Origin: Azadirachta indica
Taxonomy: Eukaryota; Streptophyta; Magnoliopsida; Sapindales; Meliaceae
Length of the DNA stretch: 64,000 nucleotides
NCBI GenBank assembly: GCA_022749755.1
Contig: CM040445.1
Coordinates: 3,803,182 to 3,867,181, forward strand
Direction of reading: 5' to 3'
The notes beneath the pieces were generated by a model. That model was not told where the DNA came from and ran no database searches. It saw only the letters and a program-made list of their open reading frames with translations. The position numbers and the translations under genes were made by a program. Below, in pieces: positions 37,157-48,642 of this stretch (positions are counted from its first letter, which is position 1; the number at the start of each line of letters is the position of its first letter).

Positions 37157-37188
<32 letters not shown>
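37157..37188. repeat. (AAT)n microsatellite
   Basis: About ten AAT units. Confidence 0.9.
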
Positions 37189-37189
<1 letters not shown>

Positions 37190-37753
37190 CTCGTAAATTC
37201 ATCGTTATTTTTTTCATTAAATGTTAAATATATAATTAAAATTATTGACTATTTTTAAAAAATTATTAATTTTTAAAGGTCTGTATTGAAATCGTCTATT
37301 CGTATAATAAAAATTAAACGCCGTTTAAAATCGTATGTCTAAATAAACAAAGCTATTAAGGTTGTTTAGAAGAATTTGAATGCAAAGTATTCAATTAAAT
37401 AAGATGAAAGTGTAACTATAAACAAATTAATATTATAGAAGTTGGTAGTAACAAGTAGGCACTAGCAAAACTGGGTCAATTAGGGAGCAGATGTTTTTTG
37501 GTGATTGGAGAAGCAACAAAAGGAAGAACAGCAAAAGGCGTGTATAACATATTTGAATTAAATAGTCATTTTCAATTGATAGGTATTTTAATTCAAAATA
37601 GGATTGATTAAATTGTTAAAAAGTGAATAATATATTCGGTTCAGGCTCATCTAAAAAAAAAACCATCAAATAAGGCAAAATGCATTGCACTCAATTGCCA
37701 AAACCATAATATTTATCAGGTTCAAGAAATTGTATCACTTCACGTCTCTACAT

Positions 37754-37780
37754 AACAACAACAACAACAACAACAACAAA
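37754..37780. repeat. (AAC)n microsatellite
   Basis: About nine AAC units. Confidence 0.9.
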
Positions 37781-38237
37781 ATAAAAAATTCCAAACGTGC
37801 TTACAATGTGTATCTGACTATTTGTTGGTGTCAACCCTTGTTTTTCCTCTTGCATTTAGTTACGAGGATGAGATGAACAATTGAACTAGCCATCTTGTTT
37901 GAATTGACAAAGTTGAGGATCACTTTTACTTGAATTTATACAAATACTAAATTTAACACCAAAAAAGTGTGTTTAATTATTTGTTTTAATTTAAAGATAA
38001 TTAGTAAATTTAGTTAACATTAGAGGTAATTTTTAACAACTTTGTATATAATTATATTTACATTTTAGCGGTTTTTCTTCCTTCAAAAAAATCATGTGAA
38101 ATAAAGGGGGAGCCGTACATTTTTGACTTGATGTATGGAGAATTAAAAGCGCATAAGTGGTACTGTAGTTGAGTGGAGCATCACCTTTTTTTTTTTTGGA
38201 TTGCCGATGAAAAGAATCTGGGGCGCTGGGCCTTCTT

Positions 38238-38256
38238 CCCCTCCCCTCCCCTCCCC
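38238..38256 (-). other. Strong G-quadruplex candidate
   Basis: On the minus strand there are four GGGG tracts, each separated by a single A. This satisfies the strictest G4 pattern and stands out in a very AT-rich intergenic stretch. No gene adjoins it. Confidence 0.75.
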
Positions 38257-40568
38257 TCACATGTAGTTTGTGTTCCACAAGGACTTCGCATCTGGTTTTC
38301 TTGATCTTTTTTTCATTATCAGACTCTTTTATCCGTCCATTCAGAATAATAACAATTATACACCCACCACATTGTAACATTGACAAACAATTATGCATTA
38401 GACCATTTTTTTTTAATATCTATTTCATGACTGTTACATTATTTTGATATACTTGTAATTATTTAGAAACTTGTTTAACGGAAGGAATATAAGAATTTGT
38501 GGCTAATATTTGACTAAATAGGAGGGTCCAGTTCCTATACGTCCTATCTCTAATGTAAACTTCGAGAAAAATAGGGTTAGGTGGAGCGAAAAACCTTTTC
38601 TATGAGATGGAAAATGAAAACTATTAGACCCACGCAAAGTTTGTAAATAAGTGATTGGCCAATAATAAGTAATGAATATTCTTTTTTCTACTAAACAACA
38701 TGTTTTGAGCTCATAATTCATCAAACTTCTTTTATAAATGTCAACTAAGTACTACTGTAGGTAAATTGTCGTTATGGTTGAATCATTTAATAACCAGATG
38801 AAATGGGTGACACTCACACAACAGCCGGTGACGTCAAAACGTAGTTTAGTTATTTGGGCCGATTATGGGCTTAAATGTGAAATGTGCAATAGATGAGCCG
38901 TGCCTTCAGGTGTTGCCTAGGTGATAAGTGCTATTGGACCAAACCCAATTACGATCCACTAACTGGACTTTTGATTGGTAATTAACATAATAGTATCATT
39001 AGTTTTACATGAATATTAGAGGGGTGTGATTAGCATTGCTCCAGATTGAAATGAGACTGGTTCAGTGCAAATACACGGGTGTTAGCCTAAATACAACCCG
39101 ACCCGAGTGTACCTGGACTATTAAGAAGTCAAACTCAGCCCCAGAACTAATAAACTAATAATGGATTCCATAACCCCAAAACCTGACTCAGATACTTTCT
39201 CTGGCATCTTCTAATAAAGTAACGTGTGTTAATGCTGCAATCTATAATTAAACTACAAGGTAATAATATCATTTTTCTTCCTAAAACTTGATTTTTTTTG
39301 TAATTTTGTTTTATATATATATATATATATAATTGCACGTACTAAAAAGCCCTATAATTTAATCATATAATTTTAAATGGGTTTAATTTTATCTTGAAAA
39401 ACTCATAGTTATATATAAATATATAATTTATAGTATAAAAATCAATGCTTTCTTTCTTGCTCCCTAGAAATTAATAATCTCATCATCGTAGATATATATG
39501 CCGCATCTTACAATGTAATATTTAAAGGAATAGTTAGAACAAAAATAGCACAAAATTTTAAAATAACTATATAACAATTAATTAAAATATAAAGCATGTC
39601 CAAAACTCAAGTAAGACAATAAGCACTATGATAGAGACGTGGTCAAAATATCATCAATATGATATACCTAACTAATGACATTGCCAATCAGATAAATTGA
39701 AGGAAAGTAAGTGGAAAGCAATAGCAGAAGGAGAAGGCATGTTCCAGGAAATGGACAATTCCCACATTCCCACAGATTCAATTCATGCAATAATCGCACA
39801 ACAGATATAGATAAGAGATGCGTGTGCATATGCAAATCCAACCAACCCTTCTTCAGCTTTAGCATTTTGGCAGAAACTGGTCCACTTCACGCGCAATTTC
39901 TTCCCGGTCCAAGACGATTAGATAGATTTGATTTTTATTAGGATTAGGATTTTGATTCGTTGACTTTGACTTCTTTTCAGCATCCACGTGTTGTGTTTAC
40001 ACTATGCTGATTAAACTCCAGGAAAATTTAATCTAGAACAGACATTGCTGCGTGCAACGATACAATTATTATTAACACTCTGTATGCATACCCTTTGACC
40101 ATATTCAATGTTTTAATTATAAAAAATTATAAAAAAAAAACTTAAAAACACATACTAATATAATATAAAACATGTAAGTAGACAAAAGAAATGAAACACA
40201 TTTTTTTTTTTTAAAAAAAGGCTGATAATTTTAGTAAGACACACGAGAATTTACGTATATGAATTAGTACCTATTATAGAAAAAAGTTACCAGTAACTTT
40301 GGATTTGAATGGATGGATGGATCGATGGATGATAATTATAGAAAATAGAAAAGGAAAATTGTAAAATTTGTAGGATGACATGTGGGCAACGTCATAAAAT
40401 GAGGGAAAAAAAAAAAACCTGGACATAACGTCAGTCTTATTCAGTTCCAGTGGACATATTACTACTAGCTACTACATGGACTATGCATGTGTTATGTGTC
40501 TAGACTATATTCATAGTATCAATTTCTTGCCACGTGCATACATGGCAGTGGTAGTTGGACCATGAATC

Positions 40569-40612
<44 letters not shown>
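40569..40612. repeat. (ATT)n microsatellite
   Basis: About fourteen ATT units, one of the longest trinucleotide runs in the window. Confidence 0.92.
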
Positions 40613-40614
<2 letters not shown>

Positions 40615-41588
40615 ACCAATCTTTATTAAGAAATTACATTTCGCTACCCTGACCTTCAACATATCTCTATCATATTGACAAAAATATATACAATATTACA
40701 TGTTATGTAATTGTAAGCAGCAGACAATAATGAGACAACAGTGTAAATGCACTGCATATATATATATATATATATTTTTTGTCATTTGGGTTTTAGTGGA
40801 ATTACCTGTCTTGAGGAATTAAAAGAATTTAGACTACTTTATGTTTTCAAATTCATGAACATGCATGCAAATTGAGATAATCTTTTATGACTCAAATTTG
40901 ATCTTTTTTTTCTTTACTTTTGATGGATCGTTTGCTTGAAACAAAATGGTTAAAATGGAATCTAGTTTATCATTTCATCGCCTCTGAAAATGCACAAATT
41001 AATTAGGATTTACCAAACCAAAAATGTGCGTGCGGAAGTAAATGTTCACATTAATTTTATATATTAGCTTTCCAACTAAAGTTTTCTTTCTCTTTCCTTT
41101 TTTTTTTTTAACAAAAAAAACCAATAATTTTCTTCTAAAAATTACTACTTATAAATTTTTATATGAAAAATTGTTCGTCCATATTTTAATTATAAAATAT
41201 GAATACTCTTAAGAGTTAGAGAAAAACTCTCTATACATACATAGTTAAAAATTATGAAGTGTATACATTCTTATTTAATTAATATTATGAAACTTGAACT
41301 GAGAATTCTTATATGTCCTTAAAACTATTAAAAATAAAAAAAAACATTATAAATTAAATTTTATTTGTATTTAATTAACGTTTGCATGAGAATTCTAAAC
41401 CTTTGCAAAAGAAAGTGACATTATAATCCATACATAGTTACAAGATTGTAATTTAAATTTGAATAGATAATTAATTTTTTTTTTATTTTTTAAGTATATA
41501 GCTAAGTGATGATTGAAGAAATTAATTAAGATTCTCTAGTCTCTTTCTCTCTTATTTTTATATATTTTAATTAAGATCGTCTACATTA

Positions 41589-41960
41589 AGTGTTCGTTTA
41601 ATTAGACTTTTTTTTGTCAAAAGAGTTTTTTAATAATAAAATTTTTCAAATTTTTTGATGTCGTTTAGTTAATAAGAAAAGTTTTTATGAATTAAAAAAA
41701 ATAATTTTCTTTCATCGAAAGAATCAAAATTTAGGCTTTTAACCATTAAATTTCTTCAATTTTTTTATAAAATGAAATTGTTTAAAATATTTTTATTTTT
41801 TTAAAATAAAATATTAAAAATTTGTCTATTAAAATAATTATTCAAATTTTTTTAAAACTATTTATCACAACTAATCTGTTAATAAATTTTTTAAAAACTT
41901 TACTTATAAAATTTTACAGATAAAAAATTTATTATAAAAAATTCAATTTAAAAAATTATG
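41589..41960. repeat. AT-rich MITE-like repeat, copy 1
   Basis: Very AT-rich sequence beginning AGTGTTCGTTTAATTA. It resembles the stretch at 63233-63621 in order and content: the GTTTA start, AATAATAAAATTTTT, then TTTAAAATA-TTTTTATTTT, then GTTAATAAATTTTTT, then ATACAGATAAAAAA-like ends. The two look like divergent copies of one hAT-like miniature element. The right end of this copy is unclear. Confidence 0.4.
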
Positions 41961-42108
41961 CACTAATTTGGTCAAAAATTATTCGTTACCCCTTAAGTAT
42001 GAGTAAATTACTCAGTACCCTCTTGAGGTTGTAAAAATATTCTATTTTGAGTTAACAGGAAAATAATAATTTTAAGGATAAAATTGTCTTTTGATATAAA
42101 AGAAATAA

Positions 42109-43755
42109 GGAAAATTTTTTAAAATAACCTTAATTTTCTTTACGTAAATAATCTCTTATAAAAAAATTTACCAAGCTAACCCAAAATTATTTTTTTCGGA
42201 TTAAATTATTCTTAATAGCCACTTCTTCTTATAAAAGTCTATTTTTTTTACTTTTTCTTATTATTTTAAATTTTCAAACTCTCTCAAACTCAAACTCTCA
42301 TCTTTCAAAACTATTTCTATCTTCAAAATCACCTCTCTTACTAACGGTGAAGACAATAACAACGTATTTTTTATGGTAAAGTCTTAATCACCAATATTAA
42401 GTGATTTTTTTGTCAATAGGTATATATTTTATGTGTGAATTAATTCATTAAAGTAAAATTTCTCTTCTCAAATATGAATTTAATGTTAATTATGTAATAA
42501 AAAGTATTGATTTAAGTTTAAATTACGTTGATTAGTTGTTATATAAATGCAAAAACATGGATGATTCGAGAATAAGAAGGTGTTGTGCGATTTTGGATCA
42601 CAGTTTTTTTATTTGGAAAATGAATTTCTGGTGAGGTAAAAATTTGCTTTATCAGAAAAATCGATTTCGGGTAAGGCTAAAATTTGCCTTACCCAAAAAT
42701 TACTTTTCGGGTAAGGCATAAGGCAAAAACTATTTTTCGGGTAAAGTCAAATTTTTGGGTAAGGTAAAATTTTACCTTACCTAAAAACCACTTTTCGGGT
42801 AAGGCATAATTTTGTCTTACTCGAAAACCACTCTTTAAGTAAAGCCAAATTTTTGGGTAAAGTAAAAATTTTACCTTACCTAAAAACCACTTTTTGGGTA
42901 AGGCATAATTTGCCTTACCCAAAAATCACTTTTCGGGTAAAGTTAAATTTTTGGGTAAGGCAAAATTTTATCTTATCCAAAAATTTGACCTTACCCAAAA
43001 AGTGGTTTTTGGGTAAAGGAAAATTTTACCTTACCCAAAAATTTGGTTTTATCCAAAAAGTGATTTTTGAGTAAAGTAAAATTATGCCTTACCTGAAAAG
43101 TGGTTTTTGAGTAAGACAAAATTTAGCCTTACCCAAAAATTTGGCCTTACCCTAAAATGGTTTTTAAGTAAGGTAAATTTTGGCCTTACCTAAAATTCAT
43201 TGTTCTGGTAATGCAAATTTTGCCCTCACCCAAAATTCATTTTTCAGGTAAAAAACCCATGATCCAAAATCGCACAATACTTTCTTATTCTCAAATTATC
43301 CATATTTTTTCATTTATATAACAATCAATCAATATAATTTAAACTTAAATCAATACTTTCTATTACATAATCAACATTGAATTCATATTTGAAAAGAGAA
43401 ATTTCTTTTTAGTGAATTAATTCACACATATAATATATACTTATATGACAAAAAAATCACTTGATATCGGTGATTAAGACTTCACTATCAAAAATATGTC
43501 AATATTGTCTTTACCGTTAGTAAGAGAGGTGATTTTGAAAAGAAAAATAATTTTAAAAGATGGGAGTTTGAGTTTAGAAGAGGTTGAAAATTTAAAGTAA
43601 TAAGAAAAAATAAAAAAATAGATTTTTATAAGACAAAAGTTTGAAGTAAGAATTTAGTCCGAAAAATATATTTTGGGATAGATTGGTAAAATTTTTTTAT
43701 AGGAGATTATTTACGTAAACTTAAAAAAAATTGAAGTTACTTTGATAAATTTCCC
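42109..43755. mobile_element. Mutator-like foldback element (giant palindrome)
   Basis: 1647 bp bounded by a perfect 9-bp direct repeat AAGAAATAA (42100-42108 and 43756-43764), the target-duplication length of Mutator-like elements. The ends are inverted copies: GGAAAATTTTTT at left, GGGAAATTTATC at right read inward. Both continue into shared landmarks at equal distance from each end, such as TTTACGTAAATAATCTC, the ACTAACGGTGAAGAC/TACCGTTAGTAAGAG region, and GTGCGATTTTGGATCA (about 42577 and 43260). The arms therefore run almost to the centre (about 42932), so nearly the whole element could fold into one hairpin of about 800 bp. There is no transposase frame, and the short open frames inside are repeat translations. 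Arms differ at scattered bases, so it is not a very recent insertion. Confidence 0.85.
42676..43200. repeat. Core of nested palindromic repeats in the foldback element
   Basis: The centre of the element is built from units of about 99 bp (for example the TTTACCTTACCTAAAAACCAC start at 42771 and again at 42870). Each unit is itself made of alternating TTTTCGGGTAAGGC and GCCTTACCCAAAA half-sites. Past the midpoint the units recur in reverse orientation. The frames 42689-42922 (minus) and 42853-43074 (plus) are translations of this repeat, not genes. Confidence 0.8.
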
Positions 43756-43764
43756 AAGAAATAA

Positions 43765-45345
43765 TTGCATAAAAATTTATAGTCTTTTTATTTTATTTTT
43801 CTCCTTCACTCCTCGTCGCTCTCTGCTGCCAAACTCTCGTCTTTCAGTACCGTAAAACCGTTCCTTACTTCGTCCTCAAAATTTGATCCCATTCCTTTGC
43901 TTTACTTAAACCCCTCTTCTTTCATCATGCGCGCTGACGAGGGGAATGTCGACAACGGTGGCCCTGACAACTACGACATTGACGAGGAAGAAGCGGAGGA
44001 GATCGGTACCAATTAAGAAGGATTACAACGAATCGACGAAGCCGTTAATTAGTTTGCCATGAGAATGGTGAGTGCAATCCTGAAAAGTCGATTAGCACGG
44101 TGTTCACCAGGTGATTTAACGCGTACGTTGTTGATATTGATGTGATTAGTGATGGTTGAATGAGATACATTAGCATTCAATTTGGACTGGAGAATCAAGA
44201 GATTGCAATGAAGGAGAAGGTTGACTTGAATGAAACATTAACATTCATTAGTCGTTGAATCAGATTTCAAAAATATAACTGGTTTAGTTCCGGGCAAAAT
44301 TAAAAGTTGTAGTGAGATTGGTTGGCTTATTTCTGAGATACAAGAAATGGCTGAAGAAGAAGAAGAAGAAGAAGAAGGCTGTTTCCGAAATTGGTTGGCT
44401 TGGCAATTTTGGATTTATTCACTTTTTATTTCAAATCATTTTTTTTCTTATTTTGGTCATGAAATTAAGAAAAAGCAGAAGAAAAAATATGAATTGCGGG
44501 AGGTGAAGAAAGAGAAAAGAAAAAAATATATATATTTGTTCGTTTTGAGTTTTTTTAATAATTTTTTTTTCCGATATTACATTTGCTATACAATCAGTTT
44601 TTTATGAGTATATTTAAAATTAAGGTATTATATTCTTAATTTCATAATTATTGTAAAATAGAATTTTTAAATCTTATAGTGTAAATGAAATTAAGACTAT
44701 GTTAATTATTGTAAGAAGTTTCAAAATCATAAAAATATACCCTTGTTAAACATACATTAACTGATTTTATCTTCATTCCCCTGTGCAATTGGCGTGCAAC
44801 CCACTTCATTATCTTCTTCATTTATAACAATTTGACTTTTATGCGTGCGTATATAGGTTCAGAAATCTGTCAATATCCACCTGATTAGGCGATAATCAAT
44901 TAATGCTCAACAAACAAAGGAAGAACTACAATGAATTCTGCTAAATTATGGCAATAAATTAATAATGCTCAACAAAGAACAACGGTATTTTATTAAGGAA
45001 GAAACTACTGAATATTCCATTGTAACCAACTTCAATTCATACACAAAAATATTTTCTAGACATATATAATAGCCATATTAATTAAGACGCGTATCATTTA
45101 TTATATATTTGTACAATAATAACTAAATTCTATTACAAGTAGCATTATTTCCATTCCCAGCAACATAAAATACTTCGTTGAATATATATATATATATATA
45201 TATCCACTTAATTATCTAGAGGACTTCATACATATACATACATATATGTATATATGGATCGTCTAATAGCCAGCCAAGTGTGAAACCAACGTTTTAGTTG
45301 CTATAAATGAACTTGTTTGGTTGGCTCTTCATTGAGTGAGAAACT
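43765..45345. other. Spacer with a short acidic ORF, no supported gene
   Basis: A less AT-rich stretch at about 43800-44250 has a pyrimidine-rich leader and an ATG at 43927 that opens 29 codons (acidic, DNYDIDEEEAEEIG near the end) before a TAA at 44014. Readable protein-like pieces follow in other frames up to about 44260. This could be a decayed gene or a retroposed copy, but I cannot name the parent. A (GAA)n run is at about 44350-44376, and (TA)n runs are at 45182-45203. The remainder is AT-rich. Confidence 0.45.
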
Positions 45346-46712
45346 TCAGTAAACCAAGTCCTGCAATCTCTGGCAAACCCTTGTAGTTTCCACTCCAACT
45401 CTTGAGATTTTAACCTGAAATTTTAATTAATTAATTAGTGAAACCAAGTTTACATAATTAATGAATTTTTGACAATTAGGCAGACTGAAAGAGGAACTGG
45501 CTTTTACTATTAATTAATTACCTGAGCGTGGACTGAGTGAAAAACCTTATCACCCACGGTAGAAAAGTTAGCACTGACAACTTCAGCTCCTTCTTCCTCG
45601 AGAATACTAATAACTTCATACAGCATGAAGTTTTTCTGTAGCCTACTTATCAAAAGCACTTCAATACTTGAACCCATGTCCCTTAACTCAAAAAGAGGCA
45701 AGCTGAAGCCAGTATTCGTTTCATCCAGGAAATTACTGTTGGTTTTCATCGATTTCATAGCTTGCTCCTTTCTGCCCTTCAGTTTATCAATTCTTTCTCT
45801 CAGCTGCTTGATGTAGGAGGCAGCTAGATCCAGCTGATCTTGCTGCGATATCATGTCCTGAAAGCAAAAATCAAAAAGATATTCATTATGTTAGGATCTA
45901 CCTCACTACTAAAAACATATACTAAATCCAGACATATTCACTAGCCTGCTAATTCAATGCTTAATTACATCGGAGAAGGAAAGGTCGGCCCTGATGGTTG
46001 GACCATTAATGCACCGGAAATGTCATTTTCTTAAATCTCCTCATTATCCCAGAAAATTGGACGAAAATATCTACTGAAGATGTGAGAACCACATTTTTTT
46101 GTTTAATTATCATCGGTTCTTTTGCCAAGTAGTTAGTAATAATTTTGAGGTATGTGCAGTGAGGCAGTTATAGGTAGCTAGTCTCACTGCTTTCCTTGTC
46201 TCGGACATTAATATTTTACGCAGAGCAGCAGGAGAAAGGAAACTGTAAAAATGTTACTCTCTTTTCATAGTATCAACCCAACTTGAAAACAAGAACGGTG
46301 TACTTATCACACTCCAACTTAATTTAGGTGTCAAGAGAAAAAAAAAAAAAGAAAAGAAAAGAAAGATGCCGGCCCTAATGTTCGTCTGAATTGTTAGTTT
46401 TTCGGTGAAGCGAGAAAGAGAGAGTTACGTACTTACGTTAATCCCCATCGTTGGAGTTGTTTCAAAAATATAATAGGAAAAAAAGAGGAAACGAAGGATA
46501 TATATATATATATATAATTCAACCCAACCCAGTACCCGGTGGAAGTATTAGGTAGGTAGAAGAATTAATTGGAGTTATACCTTGGAGGTTTTAAAGTGTT
46601 CAGAAGGAACAAGAGAAGCAAGCGTAAAACATAGAGCTTTCATGTGATTTCTCCGATTCCTTTCGATAGTTTTTCGATCAAGTTTGGAAGACGGATCACT
46701 TCTTTTCTTCAT
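45346..46712 (-). CDS. bHLH transcription factor, bHLH162-like
   Basis: Nuclear DNA-binding dimer of the plant bHLH family, close to Arabidopsis bHLH162 and its relatives bHLH36, 118, 120, 125 and 126. Three exons in transcript order: 46712-46581, 45857-45522 and 45414-45346. They give 178 aa in one frame. The basic region and first helix are in exon 1 (KLDRKTIERNRRNHMKAL, about residues 10-27; the E and R residues that contact an E-box are present). The loop falls at the exon 1/2 junction, and helix 2 is in exon 2 (QLDLAASYIKQLRERIDKL). The second half has the ACT-like fold common to this group (IEVLLISRLQKNFMLYEVI, then ILEEEGAEVVSANFSTVGD). The protein ends VCQRLQDLVY. A good TATA box lies 145-156 bp upstream of the ATG. 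Confidence 0.9.
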
Positions 46713-46856
46713 TTTTCTCCACTTCCTTTTTCCGTTTTCTCCCACAAAAACCACTGACTAAAGAAGAAAGAGACTTGAGAATCCTAGAAAAAGCTAGGAG
46801 AGTAGTACACACTAGCAAATTGGTTTTATGTAGCCTGAATATGCAAACTCAAAGCT

Positions 46857-46868
46857 GATTATATAGGG
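46857..46868 (-). promoter_or_regulatory. TATA box of the bHLH gene
   Basis: The minus strand reads CCCTATATAATC, followed by a CT-rich stretch, placing the likely transcription start near 46830 and a leader of about 115-120 nt before the ATG at 46712. Confidence 0.65.
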
Positions 46869-48642
46869 AGAGGCTCTCTCTGTTGATAGTCTAATGAGAA
46901 GAAGGGGAAATACCATACGAAACCTCTCTCTCCATGTCGTTTCTGTTTCTGTGTGGTCTAATATCGTTTCAGACAGGGATCATGCGGGTCCTGAAATCCT
47001 CGGGGATAAACAATCTACGCAACAATTTCATTTTAGTTTCTAATCTTTTGTAAAATTATACTTTGCCACTATATCACAAACACCTCTAAACTTTCATCAT
47101 TCGACTCGCTTGAGGTTTTTTTACCTTTTTTTACCAAAATTTTATCTCATTGAATCTCTTTCGAACTTCATTGCTCTTGAATCTAGTAATATCAATAATG
47201 AACTATTTTGACACTAACCGCGGCGACGAGTGTAAAATATCATTGTCTTAATAAATGCAATTTAGACCAAATTTATTTTTTTAAAAAAATGTAAAATAAC
47301 CCCCAAAAAAAAAAACAAAATGAAAATATCGCTAAATAAATAAAATAAAGGAAAGGATTTGAGTGAGTTGACTGTTTGAGCCACAGAAGTAACTTTTTGA
47401 CCTCAGTGCCCATGCTTTTTGTGTTTCATGTTACCACTTAGCACATATTTAATTAAGAGATTGAGGGTTGAACTGAAAAATGAAAATATTGGATAACTCA
47501 CACTCACTCCAGGCAACGCAAGGCAAAGCAAAGGGACGTGGCTATTTAGCTAACCCTTGACTCTTGACTTTTCTATTCTAACCTTTCTTATTAAATAATT
47601 CCAGGGACCGCGTTTCACCGACCACTTTTGGTACCTCTGTTTCTGTTTTTAATCAACTACTAATCCTTAATTTGCAACTTTTAACATTTTAATTCGTAGT
47701 TTAACTTGATTAATTTGTACTATATGTCATGCAAAGTACGTTAATTTTGACTTCAAACAAATTGAAAAACAAAATTTTAATTCGCCCATGTCGCCGAGGA
47801 TGTCCAATTAGGATTTATTTGACTGTTCTGCAGCCCAAATTCCAATATGTCGCAACGTAACGGCTATGAAAAGGTTCCAATGATTTAAGTTTTTCAAGCT
47901 CTCAAATTCAAAGACCTTTTAGTTAATTAGAATGCACGGTTCTTAATTTGTTCTTAATTAATTAGCTGTTAATTTTGTTTCCTTATATGCTAATGTAATT
48001 AACATCATAAATGATATAATGTATCTATTATGTAATAGCACATAAAATAACAAAATGAACAGCTAATTCGTACTGTCCTACATAATTAGTCAGAAAAAAG
48101 GCTTAAAGATAATGTGAAAGCTAGGCCATCTCCGCACTGCTATTCTGATGGTTATATGACTTTGTTAAATGGAGCTGGAATTAGAAGATGGTAATAATTC
48201 TCGAATATTTTTCCAGGGCGTACGAGACGCTTGTAAGTCTGAGTCACGATCATTTTGTAAACTACGGAAAGTCCATGCATATAATGGCCGGTTCTCCATT
48301 TCAACAATATCCAGGGAACCTCAATGTGTATTCACACTTAGAAACGCGAAAAAGATGAACAAGAGTACGAACGTACGTTTTTTAAGTAAAAAAGGGTCAT
48401 TGATGAGCTCAGGGTTTGAATTAGAGATATATAGGTTATCATAAATTGTTGCCTAAGAACTCCAAACCCAGACGCACAGTTGAACTTTCAAAGAAGCAGA
48501 CAACTCGTGACAAAAATTTGCAACGTTTAAACCAAGTATCTCTTATACATCAACAAAATAATTAAGGCAAGCTCAACCAATTCTAGCTGTTACCAACCAG
48601 CCGGAAAAACAAAACTACATCAGTTGTTGTGAAGGAATAAGA
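46869..48642. other. Intergenic, bHLH promoter side
   Basis: I see no supportable gene. The bHLH upstream region occupies the left part. A short open frame at about 48169-48444 has no recognised motif. The right end should include the 3' UTR of the phosphatase-fold gene. Confidence 0.55.

Larger units (their letters stand above)
35021..41588. other. Long gene-free AT-rich intergenic region
   Basis: I see no supportable gene across 6.5 kb. The first 200 bp are the kinase leader, with GTT/GTA-like triplet runs (about 35090-35165). Simple repeats are frequent: (AAAT)n at about 35395-35417, (AAT)n at 37157-37188, (AAC)n at 37754-37780, (TA)n at about 39315-39331 and (ATT)n at 40569-40612. Small open frames (for example near 36652-36864 and 38033-38398) have no recognised motif and low-complexity composition. 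Confidence 0.6.

Noticed and set aside
42689..43074. Open frames with repeated FLGKVKF-like peptides
   Set aside because: They are translations of the palindromic core repeat of the foldback element on both strands.
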